Shown here: positions 34,454 through 45,528 of the stretch, in pieces
Layout of the letters: every line of letters starts with the position of its first letter
Numbering within the stretch: the stretch's first letter is position 1
Assembly: GCA_950097015.1 (NCBI GenBank)
Contig: CATNEN010000034.1
Coordinates: 3,814,001-3,878,000 of the forward strand
From: Macrostomum hystrix
Lineage: Eukaryota > Platyhelminthes > Macrostomidae
Length of the DNA stretch: 64,000 bases
Reading direction: 5' to 3'
The notes under the pieces: generated by a model
Seen by the model: the letters and a program-made list of their open reading frames with translations, nothing else
Told to the model about the DNA's origin: nothing
Database searches by the model: none
Made by a program: the position numbers and the translations under genes

Positions 34454-37400
34454 TCACTGGGCACTCTGCGCCCTGGCAACGTCAATCTTCCGCTTCAACT
34501 TGCTGCACTGCAGTGTGGCCTCCGAGTGCTGCATCTTCAACGACTCTAGCCGACTTCGCTTCTCAGTCACCAGGTCGGCGTTCTCCTCGAAGTTTCGCAG
34601 CAGGGCTTCGTTGCCAAGCAGGCCGCTGTTCTGCTTCAGCCGCTGATTGTCGTTGCGCAGAGCGTCTCGAGTCTGCTTGGTCCGAGTCAGCTGGTCCCGG
34701 CGCCTGGAAAGGGTCTGGTCCAGCTGGTCCAGCTGCTCGCACTGCTCCTGCTTCTTGCACTGCACGAACTGCAGCTTCTCCTTCAGGTGGGTCAGCACCT
34801 GGCAGAGGGACAGAGACAGGTGGTGGGCGTTTTACAGTAAATCCTTCTGTGGAGTCCTTCTGTGACTCTCTACCCAAATCCTTCTGTGACTCTCTACCCA
34901 AATCCTTCTGTGACTCTCTACCCAAATCCTTCTGTGATCCTCTACCCAAATCCTTCTGTAATCCTCTATCCAAATCCTCCTGTAATCCTTTACCCAAATC
35001 CTTCTGTAATCCTCTACCCAAATCCCTCTGTAATCCTCTACCCAAATCCCTCTGTAATCCTCTACCCCAATCCCTTTCTGTAATCCTCTACCCCAATCCC
35101 TTTCTGTAATCCTCTACCCCAATCCTTCTGTAATCCTTTACCCAAATCCCTCTGTAAGCATTTATTTTCCTTCTATGCGTCTCCCACCTGAACATTATTG
35201 TTAATCTTCTTCTTCAATTTGAGCAGCTCTTCCTGGCGCTCCTCAATTTTCTCATTGTAAGTCTGGTTCTCAATCTTCAGCTGCTCGAAGTCGATCATGT
35301 GCAGGCCCTCTGACAGCTCCTCCTTGGCTTTGAGCGATGTCTCGCACTTGCGCACTCGATTGCTCAGGCCGATGTTGTCTAGCCGGACTTTGGCCACCTG
35401 CGCGACGGAGCAGTCAAAATTGATAAATAAAGCTAAGCCAATATCCCTAGCGTGCTAATAACAGTGAGAATGCTAGCAAGATTTGTTAAGGACCACTAGG
35501 AAAGGACCAAGGCCATTTTTCTGAATCTAGCAACATTACTAGGGTCAACGTAAGCAGTAATAAATAAGTCATTGGGCTAGAGTCATTAAAAAAAGTTTTA
35601 GAATAATATCAAAACTTTAATCACTGATCAAAGAAAACAAAAAGCTATTTTCCGATCGATGTTTTAAAAACTAAAGCTTGAAAAAAATCGATTAAGCTAG
35701 GAATAAGGGAAATAATAGCAAAAGAAGAGCGTTAAATTAGCCTCAAAAAAGCACAGTCAGAAAAAAATGCTGATGAACTTTTTCTAAGAAACGGGGTTTT
35801 TTAGTTTCCCGTCCTTCTACTCCTAGTGGTACTTGACTCTTCGCATTGCTTGCTAAAATCCTCACGACCCCGTCACAATCTGGCAGAGGGCCTACCTTGT
35901 CCTCGAGTTCCGCCTCCTCCTGTAGCATGTCGTCCACGCTGGTGCTCAGCGGATCCTGCGACTTGCCGCCTCCGCCGACGCCACCGGCGGCCTCTGAACG
36001 CTTCTGCGTCACTGCTGGGAATGGCCGACCGTTTGTAACTGAAACAGCTTTGGATCCCACCTTCTTCTTGGCATCTAGCTGGCTCTGGAACAGCAGCCGC
36101 ACCTCCTCCTCGCGGCTCTGACACTCCAGCTCCAGTTCCTGAATTCTGTCGTCGAATTCCAGACGCTTGGCGTCGCGAGTCCGCCGCAGTTCGTCCAAGT
36201 TGAAGACGAATTTGGCGTATCGCTGCTCCTGATCCGTGATTGATTTCTCCGTCTCCTGGCTGGCCTCAGCCTGGCCACCCTGGTCGGCCTTCTTTCGTCG
36301 GAAATAATCGCTGAGTTTAGTCTGAAGCAGGCTGTTCTGGTGCAGCTTCTGCTCGCGCTCCTGCATGGCCTGTAAAAATGAGAAGATCGATTCAGGTGCA
36401 AACAGCGTGAGGCTATAAAAAGTATTCATAATTCTAGCAGGGTGGGGCAGTGAGCGCTGAGTAACCACTCAACCGAACACAGGCACACACTCACACAGGT
36501 TTGTCAATCTCATCGTCAGGTAGTGTGCTATAAAGTTACTTAGCGTAAATTGCACGAAAAGCCCCAAGTCTTCTCTCTGCGGAAGCGCAACAAATTAATG
36601 TTGCCTCGCCGTGGATTCGAGCTCAGGGAGCTTGGTGCGATTGTCGGATTCTCGCTTATTTCACTTAAAAGTTGTAAAAAAGGTAAAATAACTACCTGCT
36701 TATAGCTGGCGATCATGTGCTCACGATTAAACTCCTCTTCCTCGACTTCCTCCTCCTCATACTCTTCCTCTTCCTCCTCTTCGGCATCCTCGCCCTCTAC
36801 ACCGATCTCGTCGAAAGACGCGACGACTGCGTCTGGGGAAGTCGGTTCTGGGCGCTCGGCTTCTTCGTCAACTTCGTCAATACGATCTGCCCTCAGCCGC
36901 TCGTCAGCCGTTGGTGTCGGCTCTCGCGACAACTTCTCCGATGCTCTGGCTGGACTCTCAGTACGCTCGCCGTCGGCGAACGTTTCCGACATAGGCGGCT
37001 TTTCGCCATCGAGGCCTTCGCCAGCGCCTTCCTCAGCCACGCCTCCCTCCACTGTTGGCGCTTCACCGTCCGCCTCTTCGACAGCGTCTCCGGTGGCGGC
37101 AGCCTCTCCACCTTCGCCGCTTGCTGTTGCGCCACCCTCAGCTCCCTCTTCGCCTTCAACGGCGACCGGTGCTTCACCATCAGTGGCTTCCCCCTCCCCC
37201 TCAGCCTCGTCAGATTTCTGTTGATCAGCACCGTCGCCAGCGTCTCCTTCATCAGCAGCGGTCTCGCCATCAGCTTTTGTCTCTTCGTCTCCTGCAGCCG
37301 ATGCCTGACCTTCCTCTACTTCCTTCCCAGGAGCCTCATCGGCAGCTTCTGCATCATGAGTGGTCTCCACCAGCTGTTCGGAGGCAGTTTCAACTTCGCC

Positions 37401-38257
37401 ACCAGCATCTTCTGTGGTATCTTCATCGCCCCCAGCTGGCGCTTCATTTTCGATGGCCTGGTCATGCGGCGCGGCCGGTGCAGGATCCGCTTCTTCGGCT
37501 GCTGCAGCGTTTGGCGTCTATTATTTTACGAAAATAAGGGAAGAAAACTTTAACTCGCTGGATTATCAGTACTAAAGTCAGAATGTTTAAAATTGGAGCA
37601 TGAAACAGCACCTAATTTATATACTTAGAAATTTAAGAAGACACTATTTTAACGGGGGACAAAATTTCCTATAAATATTTGAATAAGTAGAACAGTAGAA
37701 ACAAATTCTCGGAGAAGCAATATAGCACAATGTAGTTTTTACTCGCATATACGAAGCAGTAACTTTGCCTATTTTCAAGTGACAGAGAAAGAGGTTTAAA
37801 GAAGACTTAGGATAAGAAGTTTTAAGATAAAATCAGTAATAAAGATTTTTTTATTTGAACAATTATAATTAAATATGGAGGTGCTAAAGGGACTTTAAAA
37901 AATACTTAATAATCTATAGAAAATCTGAGACTGTATGACATGGAGATCTGCTCGTGTTATTTAACATTTATTTAGAAATTATAAAATATGTTCTTTTAAT
38001 TTTTTTATAACCATTGGAATAAACCCTTTGTAAGAATTTTGGGCGAATACATAATACTGAACTGAGCAGGGCATCACAAAATACTTTTAGGACAAGAATC
38101 GGACCCATCGGTCTTATATTTCTGCTTAGTAACACTTTTGTAAGAATCGTAAAAAATAATTTGTAGGAATACACAAAGTGAAACAGAATAAAATTACCTC
38201 CGCTGAGTGGGCTGTCAGTTCATTTTGATCAAACGTAGCATCGGTCTCATCGGCCAT
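34454..38257 (-). CDS. CCDC96: CCDC96 / CFAP184 ciliary coiled-coil protein (5 exons)
   Basis: Exons, in transcript order, 38257-38198, 37517-36696, 36369-35896, 35397-35188 and 34798-34454 are all phase 0 and give 636 residues (human CCDC96 has 555). The family (DUF4201 coiled coil) is a ciliary/basal-body and axonemal component paired with CCDC113. The N-terminal 290 residues are Glu/Ala/Gly-rich and disordered. From about residue 295 the coiled coil begins, with NSLLQTKLSDYFRRKK, DQEQRYAKFVFNLDELRR, the near-invariant HMIDFEQLKIENQTYNEKIE with ERQEELLKLKKK, VLTHLKEKLQFV and NDNQRLKQNSGLLGNEALLR, matching the human protein along its length. The start MADETDATFDQ is a 20-codon first exon separated by a 680-bp intron. 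It is convergent with the unknown gene to its left. A TTTATT at 33920-33925 could be its poly(A) signal on the minus strand. Confidence 0.93.
34858..35155. repeat. 24-bp minisatellite in CCDC96 intron 4
   Basis: About 12 units containing ctacccaaatccttctgtaa, with gactct/aatcct variants and one-base insertions at the right. In the gene's sense direction each unit contains attacag, an acceptor-like motif. Confidence 0.95.
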
Positions 38258-39622
38258 TTTTAATCGACTTTTTTAATTAGGCATGAATGCTTCGAAAACA
38301 GGGAAGAAATTAGAACTTATTAAATTGTTCAAAATTTGTTAGTGACAAGAAAGCTTAAAATCGGTACACTTAAATATATATTTATTAAAAAAATAATGTT
38401 TTTTAAGACTAAGTTATTGTTCTGTGCCTACGAAACAAAAAGTTTTGTCTCATTAAATATAAAAGACACAATTTGTGTTTTACCTTTTTATAAACCCGTA
38501 ACTTAAATTATTTTAATTAGATGCATTTTTCATTAAAACAGGAGCTTTATAACTTAAAGTGAGACCTTTTTATCTGCGTCAATTAAAAAATTTTGAATAA
38601 CGTCTTGTGAATACAAGAATTTTAAAGAAGTCCTGAATATAATTCATATTATTTAGGCAGCTCGTCACAGTAAGCCTCTAAAGTGAAAATGTGCGGCACA
38701 GCCTGAAGTCAGTGACTAATTACGAAAATATGGATGCAATCATAAATGAAATCAACAGCCTGTAGAAATAAGTGTAAAATGCTTTTGGGTGAAATCGTTT
38801 TACACTACTCATGCTGCTGTCTGCCGCATCAAGATCTTAATTATATTGGTAAAAAATTCTGCTGAGAAACAACAACTTTATCGCGAAAAAAATGAGTTTC
38901 TTTTTTTACCAACTGACGGTAAAATATACGGCTTTGATTTACTAAATAACGATTTTAAACTTTTCCGCTTCTTTGCGAATTAAAATTTCAAAATCTTTAT
39001 TTCAAATACGCTGACGTTTGTCCTTCAAGCTAGCTACAACTAATTACTCATTGACTTCGCTCGTTTGTAAAAGATTTCGAACTGTAAGTGCATTTCATAG
39101 TGCTTTTTGTTTAGAATTCTGATAATAAATACATAGACCTACTGTGTTTAACATTAGCTTTGTTATGTTTGACTTTACTTTGACTTTGACATTTTATTTT
39201 AATATGGTCATATGGATAACAAAGCCTGGACTTGCTAGCTTGCTCATATGTATATAGGTCTTTTTAGAACTTACAATTATTTTTTGGCCCTGTAGCTAGA
39301 GCCTCCAGTGAGAAATTAAAAAAAATTCCATATTTTTGCTTTTCTTGTGTTACAGATATTGCTTGTCTGAGTTAAAAGACACCTCACTCATCAAAATTGG
39401 TCAAGTAATAAAAAGTTCTAACAATTTTTGATCAACATTTTAGTTGTTTTTGTAATGTATTTTTCCCTTAAGGGGCTGTGAATCTGTGATCCAGATGACC
39501 GTATAGATTTGACTTGGAAAACATAAAAAATGCAATAACAATTTTATTTTTTAATGGATTTTTTAATTCCAAAAGCATAGGCCTATAGTTCATTTTTTGT
39601 TATCTACACTATGGAATATATA
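38258..39622. other. AT-rich spacer upstream of CCDC96
   Basis: No supported gene. It should hold the CCDC96 promoter on the minus strand; no clear TATA box or motif is assigned. Confidence 0.4.
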
Positions 39623-40220
39623 TGTAATAGGTCTATTTTTCTGCATTATAGCTGGTGATGGTTTTCTTTTTATTTTCTCGCGCTACAAAATTTTATTACA
39701 TATTTTATATACATATAGTATATTACATATTATAAATATTTTATATACTTTATATAGTTTAGTAAATATGCGTTATTAAAACAAAGTTGATAAATGCTAT
39801 ATAAGCATGAAGTTTGTCGTGGTGATAATACAACTCGCCAGTGAGCCAAGAAAGGCAATATCTGAGTAAAAAGATCTTTTTGAATAAAGCAAAACGTGTT
39901 GTGTTAGTTATTGAGGAAACACATTTAGTGCAAAACCGAGGATTGAGGTTGTGACCCTCTGATCCTGGAGAAACGCCCAGCAGAGACTGGAGAAGAAGAG
40001 ACCAGTGCCTTAGAGGGATAAACCGCTCGTGCCAGTGCAGAAGCGCTACCTAGGAGAATCGCGCAACGTAAGAGTTGTGGTGTTAAAACGGCCCTTTTCA
40101 GGGCCACCGAGTTAAAGACATACGGAGAACGTAAACAGTAGAGAAGGAGATAAAAGAATAGAAGAGGCCAAAAGATACGCTACCATTAGAGAGAAAAGTA
40201 GAGAGACAAGCCCTGTTACA
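39623..40220 (+). repeat. 5' LTR
   Basis: 598 bp, TG...CA ends. Contains tatataa at 39798-39804 and AATAAA at 39883-39888, which would place the U3/R boundary between them in the usual order. Sequence and length match the 3' LTR. Confidence 0.93.
39798..39804 (+). promoter_or_regulatory. LTR TATA box
   Basis: tatataa in the 5' LTR, about 80 bp before the LTR AATAAA. The same element is at 43536-43542 in the 3' LTR. The position fits a U3 promoter. Confidence 0.5.
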
Positions 40221-40224
40221 ACTT

Positions 40225-40242
40225 TGGTGGCAGCGGAAAGGA
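40225..40242 (+). promoter_or_regulatory. Candidate tRNA primer-binding site
   Basis: tggtggcagcggaaagga begins four bases after the 5' LTR. The leading TGG would pair with the CCA end of a tRNA. The primer tRNA is not identified. Confidence 0.55.
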
Positions 40243-40305
40243 TCAGAGAAACGGCCTCAATCAAGAATAGAGTAGATTATTAAGAAGAACGAAGAATTCA
40301 TAGAG

Positions 40306-40617
40306 ATGTCGATTATTATGCTGATAATAGCGGTGCTGATGAATCAGCAGCCAGGTATCCCTCCACTATTTGGAAGTGGTGGAACACAGTCAATGTTCGG
40401 TAATCCGACAATGTCTGGAAACCAGGAAGAAAAGAAAAAGCCTATGGGAAGAGGCATGATTTCGATGCAGAATAAGCAAGATATGGAGTACATCACAGAG
40501 AGGAATGTACAAAAGTTTAGCGGATGTTTCTTCTGTGCTAAGCCAGGACCTGTGAGGCCAGATGGACATCAATGTCGCATCACCTTAAACTTCCTGAAGC
40601 CGAACATGCCGAAGTAA
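40306..40617 (+). CDS. LTR-element ORF1, 103 aa, unrecognised
   Basis: The first ATG frame after the primer-binding site. The start is hydrophobic (MSIIMLIIAVLMNQ), the middle Gly/Met/Lys-rich, and the end has CFFCAKPGPVRPDGHQC, a possible metal site of the form C-x2-C-x10-H-x-C. This is not the retroviral zinc knuckle (C-x2-C-x4-H-x4-C). No gag family is recognised. It could be a remnant of a gag-like gene or a leader ORF. Confidence 0.4.
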   Translation: MSIIMLIIAVLMNQQPGIPPLFGSGGTQSMFGNPTMSGNQEEKKKPMGRGMISMQNKQDMEYITERNVQKFSGCFFCAKPGPVRPDGHQCRITLNFLKPNMPK

Positions 40618-42212
40618 GATAGTAGAGAAGGCACGGTACACCAGAGAAGTGTACTGAAGGTGTAAATTCGTGTAAATATGTGCTGTCTATAGTCGTCACA
40701 GTTGTCACAAGTTGCTAAAAAGTTCTGAAAAAAGAAACACAAAAATAGTGAGTCAAGGATTTAATAAATGGGCACACGGCCGTAGAAATTATGTGCTCCA
40801 ATACCTACTCAGTAGAAAAAGGAGTAGTGTGCAAAGAAAATGTAGAAGTTATAAAAAAGAATCTGCCGATAGAAGAAAAAGTGTTAAAATGTTATAAGTC
40901 GGGCATGTGAAATTAATTATTAAGAAATCTCTGAATGAATTGTTAGTAGTTGGCTTGCTCCAATGAAGTACAGCAATTCTGAAGGGGAAGAGCAATGTAA
41001 CGTCACAATTTAACGAAGAGTGTGAAGAAATGAGGAGTGATTTCTCTCTGAAAGAGTTATTAGTAGCTGACATGTTTCAGTGAATTAAGGTAACTCAGAA
41101 GGGGAGGTGAAGTTTTCGGAGTGTTCCTGGATTGAAGTCCAGAAGCCCAGAGAGTAGTAGACTCTGGGAAAGTCATTGACAAGTTGTGAAGTCATGACTA
41201 AGTGATCAGTTCCAAAAGGCTGAGAAGAAGGCGCAGTGCTGATCTGAGGGATCAGATGTAGAGCCAGTGTTGTGGAATTTTGTAGAGGCACAAAGGTTGC
41301 CTGAAGTGGCCTACCTGAAGAAAGACACACTGTGGCCTGATGATCAGATGAGGACTGTGTTGTGATGTGAACAGGCATGATTGTGGCCTGAAGTATATTT
41401 AAGAGAGGCAAATGAGGCCTAGAGAAATGAGAGGAGACTCGTGTGAAATTTGAGAAGGCACGTGGCCTAAAGATAATCAAATAAGAAATTATGTAAGCAG
41501 AGTTAATAGATTAGAGAAGGCAGATGAGTCAACAGGAATAAATTAGGAAATTGGATATTGCCCGCATGCCAGTTAAATTTAAGTGACAGATGGTCGATAA
41601 GTAAATATTAATGAGCACCTTCCTAGTTGTGAGAATTGATTAAAAGGAGCGAGGTGATGAAGAAGAATATGTGACAACTGTGCGACATATAGTGTAAATA
41701 GTTGTATAAACACGCTTTAAACGTTGTGAAATTAGTATTAAATGTTGTCTCTGAATATTTCTGTTGTATAAACTGAAAGAAAATAAGTTATGCGTGCTAC
41801 TGTGAGTAAACGTGGGAGCACACTTAAGCTAAATATCCTCGCCATTAGAAAGGGTGAGAGTGATGACGTAACCACTTTCCCATAAGGATCAGTGCTAATT
41901 AGTTTCTAATTGCGGATTAAAAGCATCAAAAAGCGATTATCTCATGAAATAATGAAGCTAGAAAAGTGATTCAAAATCAGCAATAATCTACGGAAAGAGA
42001 TCTTTAAAAAGACACCAACCTTATTAAGAAAGGTTGAGAATTGCTCATAAAATCGTAAGCCACAAAATCAAGGCTAAAAGTCAAGTGTCAAAAGTAAGAG
42101 GTGGGGCGCGAAAGACCTTTGAATAGGTCCAGTTTTTGGCCCCGGTGAGTATAAATAACGGATTAGTTGGACCCCTGGAGAGACATGTTTTGAACAAATA
42201 ACGCCATCGAAA

Positions 42213-43178
42213 ATGAACAACGGCGAGGAAGAAAATCAGCATGAGCCGGACGAGATCGAGGCATTCCTAAAGGCGATTCAGGAAGACTACGATTTTCTTG
42301 AAGATGAGAATATGCCTGCCGAGGCTCCCGAGAGGCAGCCCACAAGACCGAGACTGCCTTCCGGCGGCAACAGAAGCAGCAGTAGCGGCGGTGGCAGCGG
42401 CAGTAGCGGCGGTGGCAGCAGCAGTAGCGGCGGCGGCAGCAGCAGCGGCGACAGAGGCAGCAGTGGCGGCGGCGGCAATAGAGGCGGCAGCGACGGCGGC
42501 GGCGGCAGTAGCAGCAGCAGCGGCGGCGACGGCAGCGGCAGCGGCAGTGGCAATGTCAGCGGAGGAAAAAGGGTGCGCCTAGACATGGAGGCGCGACCTG
42601 TGCCCGGTAACACAGCCACAGCCGCCAAAAGCCGCAAACAGCTGCTGTCCGAGCAAGCGGCTACGTTAGTAACGACAGCTGTGCGCGCCGACGGCTTGTC
42701 CTGCAGTCGGCAGTTATCGGCTCAGCCAGATCTGCGAAGGCAGCTAGCTAGTCGGCAATTCGTGTCAAGTGTGGAGCCGCCGACTCAGCAGCAGCCGCAG
42801 CCTCCGGCAGAAGCAGGTCCCACGGACTATCGGAACAACACTCGGGCGCTAATTCTTCAGCATGGTGTCCCCATTGAGCGGAGCAGACATGCCCTGGTGC
42901 AATACCTGCTGCGTATTGCCTTTTTGCGAACTGATGTGGCCTTGCCGCAGCGGGCCCAAGTGTGGCCAGCCATCAGAGTCCTACGCGAACGGATGTCGAG
43001 GACCAACTCCATGACAATTGTACGAGATGTCTGCGCCACCGTCAGGAGGGCCATTGCTGCGGATGGCCGGACCCCATTCCGGCAGCTTCTGGCCATCGAG
43101 GTTCGGTGGGTGAGCCAGCAGCTCGGCTGGCCTTTCTACCGGGAACTGCCGGAGCCGTGTGATTTTGACCAGGCCTAA
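42213..43178 (+). CDS. LTR-element ORF2, 321 aa, unrecognised
   Basis: An intact ATG-to-TAA frame inside the LTR element. The first 40 residues are strongly acidic (EEENQHEPDEIEAFLKAIQE). A Ser/Gly tract of about 55 residues follows, encoded by agcggcggcagt-type triplets, then a basic KRVRLD stretch. A folded-looking C-terminal part (about 195-321) is Arg-rich and probably helical: RHALVQYLLRIAFLRTDV, IRVLRERMSRTN, FRQLLAIEVRWVSQQLGW. It lacks motifs of reverse transcriptase, integrase, protease, RNase H or envelope. The GC-rich codon use resembles the host genes rather than the AT-rich remainder of the element, so capture of a host coding sequence is possible. A TATA-like ataaata and a donor-like ccggtgagt lie 60 bp upstream. 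Confidence 0.6.
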   Translation: MNNGEEENQHEPDEIEAFLKAIQEDYDFLEDENMPAEAPERQPTRPRLPSGGNRSSSSGGGSGSSGGGSSSSGGGSSSGDRGSSGGGGNRGGSDGGGGSSSSSGGDGSGSGSGNVSGGKRVRLDMEARPVPGNTATAAKSRKQLLSEQAATLVTTAVRADGLSCSRQLSAQPDLRRQLASRQFVSSVEPPTQQQPQPPAEAGPTDYRNNTRALILQHGVPIERSRHALVQYLLRIAFLRTDVALPQRAQVWPAIRVLRERMSRTNSMTIVRDVCATVRRAIAADGRTPFRQLLAIEVRWVSQQLGWPFYRELPEPCDFDQA

Positions 43179-43343
43179 TTGTCTAATTATGGACTATAAA
43201 TTTAGTACCTATTACATTTTATAATTTTTTTTTTTGCGTTGGTGTCGTATTTTTAGGTGTCGTGTCTTGTATTAATGTTGTAATTTTTCTTTTTGTATTT
43301 CTGTAAAAAAAAATTCTCACTCATGTTTTTATTCCAATTTTTT

Positions 43344-43359
43344 AAAAAGAGAAGGCAGG
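43344..43359 (+). promoter_or_regulatory. Polypurine tract
   Basis: aaaaagagaaggcagg, one base short of the 3' LTR: the expected plus-strand primer of an LTR retrotransposon. Confidence 0.75.
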
Positions 43360-43360
43360 T

Positions 43361-43958
43361 TGTAATAGGTCTATTTTTCTGCATTATAGCTGGTGATGGT
43401 TTTCTTTTTATTTTCTCGCGCTACAAAATTTTATTACATATTTTATATACATATAGTATATTACATATTATAAATATTTTATATACTTTATATAGTTTAG
43501 TAAATATGCGTTATTAAAACAAAGTTGATAAATGCTATATAAGCATGAAGTTTGTCGTGGTGATAATACAACTCGCCAGTGAGCCAAGAAAGGCAATATC
43601 TGAGTAAAAAGATCTTTTTGAATAAAGCAAAACGTGTTGTGTTAGTTATTGAGGAAACACATTTAGTGCAAAACCGAGGATTGAGGTTGTGACCCTCTGA
43701 TCCTGGAGAAACGCCCAGCAGAGACTGGAGAAGAAGAGACCAGTGCCTTAGAGGGATAAACCGCTCGTGCCAGTGCAGAAGCGCTACCTAGGAGAATCGC
43801 GCAACGTAAGAGTTGTGGTGTTAAAACGGCCCTTTTCAGGGCCACCGAGTTAAAGACATACGGAGAACGTAAACAGTAGAGAAGGAGATAAAAGAATAGA
43901 AGAGGCCAAAAGATACGCTACCATTAGAGAGAAAAGTAGAGAGACAAGCCCTGTTACA
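43361..43958 (+). repeat. 3' LTR
   Basis: Copy of 39623-40220, same length, no difference found by eye. AATAAA at 43621-43626 is the likely element poly(A) signal. Confidence 0.93.
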
Positions 43959-45528
43959 TATATATATTCTATTAACACTCAGTATTAAAGTATTAAATTT
44001 CGATTTTACATTAAATAGGATTACTATGCTGACAAGACATGTTTATTTGTTTGCAATATAAAACTATTTTGGCTTTAAAGATGTGGCAAAGCCATACCTA
44101 TTCCATAGCTTAACAAATAGATGTCGCATAGACATCAATTTACTATTTACAGTCAATGCAAAAGCCATCTGAAATGTGTAAAGGGGTACATTAGAGAAAC
44201 ATGTTTCTGAGAGATTCCACTAAAGGAAAATAAAAAGGTTTGACTATATCATATTCTACATAAAATTCTACATTAAATTTTAATGGGATACACTTGTAAA
44301 ACACTATAAACAATGTTCAAAAACAAAATATAAAACTTTCAAACAGAAAATTTATGAAGAAAAAATGTTTTAAGCAAATAATTACTTTTTATTTATAGAA
44401 TTTTATTTTCTCTTTCTGAATATTTACTTTGTTTGACTCAGTACCAATGCATAACTTAAAAATTTCAAAATCTATGTATGTTTGTTTTTTTGACTTTTTG
44501 ATCACACAACAATTTTTTTAAATAACAAACTTTGACACAGTATAACTTTCTTGTTATTGCACCTATTGTAGAGTAGAAAAACTCGTTAGAAAGTAAATTT
44601 TTATATTCTTTCTACTGATGATAAGCTTTCTTCTCTAACCAAAATATTTTAATTCTTTTTTTTCTTCAGAAAATTGCATTTTCTTCATTTTTCATTTTTT
44701 ATTCACTTACTGGTGTCCTTACTGTAGCTATCGTCAGTCATCAAACAAATATTAATAGTTATAATTTTCATGTGTCTCTGAAATTTGGATGAAGCAAAAT
44801 AATATTCTCAGACATGCTTCAAAAAACTCAGGAAGTTAGATTTTTATCTGTAGGAGTAAACTCCAAAGACAGTGCAGTCTCTTTCTTTATAAGAATTACT
44901 AGCTAGCTAGAGTTTTGACAATATGAAGTTGTTTAGTAAGGCCTTGAGTCATAATATCCATAGCTAATATATGGCACTTATTTGTTTCATATTATATGTA
45001 CTATTTTGGTTCATTTGGCATTTTGGTTCATATAATTCTATTTCAGTTCCAATTCACACCTTGTCCTTAACCATAGTTTTTTATCTTAAATTTCTCTGTT
45101 TAAATTGTCCTTTCAAACATCATCCTCTATAAAATAGGCTTTAGGGGTTTGCTAAAATCAATTTTACATGATGTATCAAATATTTACATATTGTTTATAT
45201 GACAAAACAAAGCAAAGTTTTTGTCATGAACTTACACTTAAAAATGAACGAACAATAATACATTAGTGCCCCAATTACCCATACCCTTAGTTAGGCCAAA
45301 GTGGCAGTTTAGAAAATTTTGGTAAATATTAGTGCACACAGACAGTAAAATCCAAAGTTTGCTACTATACTCATAATATAAACTGTGTAGATCAGTATTA
45401 GCAGTTGTGTCATCATTGTAGTTATAAATTTGAATTTTCTGAATAAACAGTTCAATTTTAACTTGTTAATTCACACCCAGATTTTGTCACCAGAGGTTGC
45501 ATCAGATAGCACTATACACAGCAACATA
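43959..45528. other. AT-rich spacer, 5' flank of GIGYF
   Basis: No gene or array is seen. Near its right end, cacccag (45480) and caccag (about 45493) are acceptor-like and could be where a leader or 5' UTR exon joins the GIGYF message. Confidence 0.4.

Larger units (their letters stand above)
39623..43958 (+). mobile_element. Complete non-autonomous LTR retrotransposon, 4.3 kb
   Basis: Two 598-bp direct repeats (39623-40220 and 43361-43958) begin tgtaa and end ttaca, the TG...CA form of LTRs, and appear identical on direct reading. A primer-binding-site candidate follows the left LTR and a polypurine tract directly precedes the right one. Flanks read tata on both sides (up to tatata), consistent with a 4-6 bp target duplication, though the AT repeat makes its length ambiguous. 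The 3.1-kb interior has no reverse transcriptase, integrase, protease or recognisable gag; it holds two unrelated ORFs (40306-40617, 42213-43178). It must depend on enzymes from another element. The size resembles a LARD/TRIM-like element. Confidence 0.93.

Noticed and set aside
36715-37553. Plus-strand ORFs of 169 to 278 codons opposite CCDC96 exon 2
   Set aside because: Antisense shadows of the Glu/Ala-rich CCDC96 exon, whose splicing and homology are clear.
41085-41480. 131-codon minus-strand ORF inside the LTR element
   Set aside because: Antisense to the element, and its composition follows loosely repeated gtggcctgaa motifs; no support.
42287-42637. 116-codon minus-strand ORF rich in Leu and Pro
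   Set aside because: Shadow of the Ser/Gly tract of ORF2 in the LTR element.
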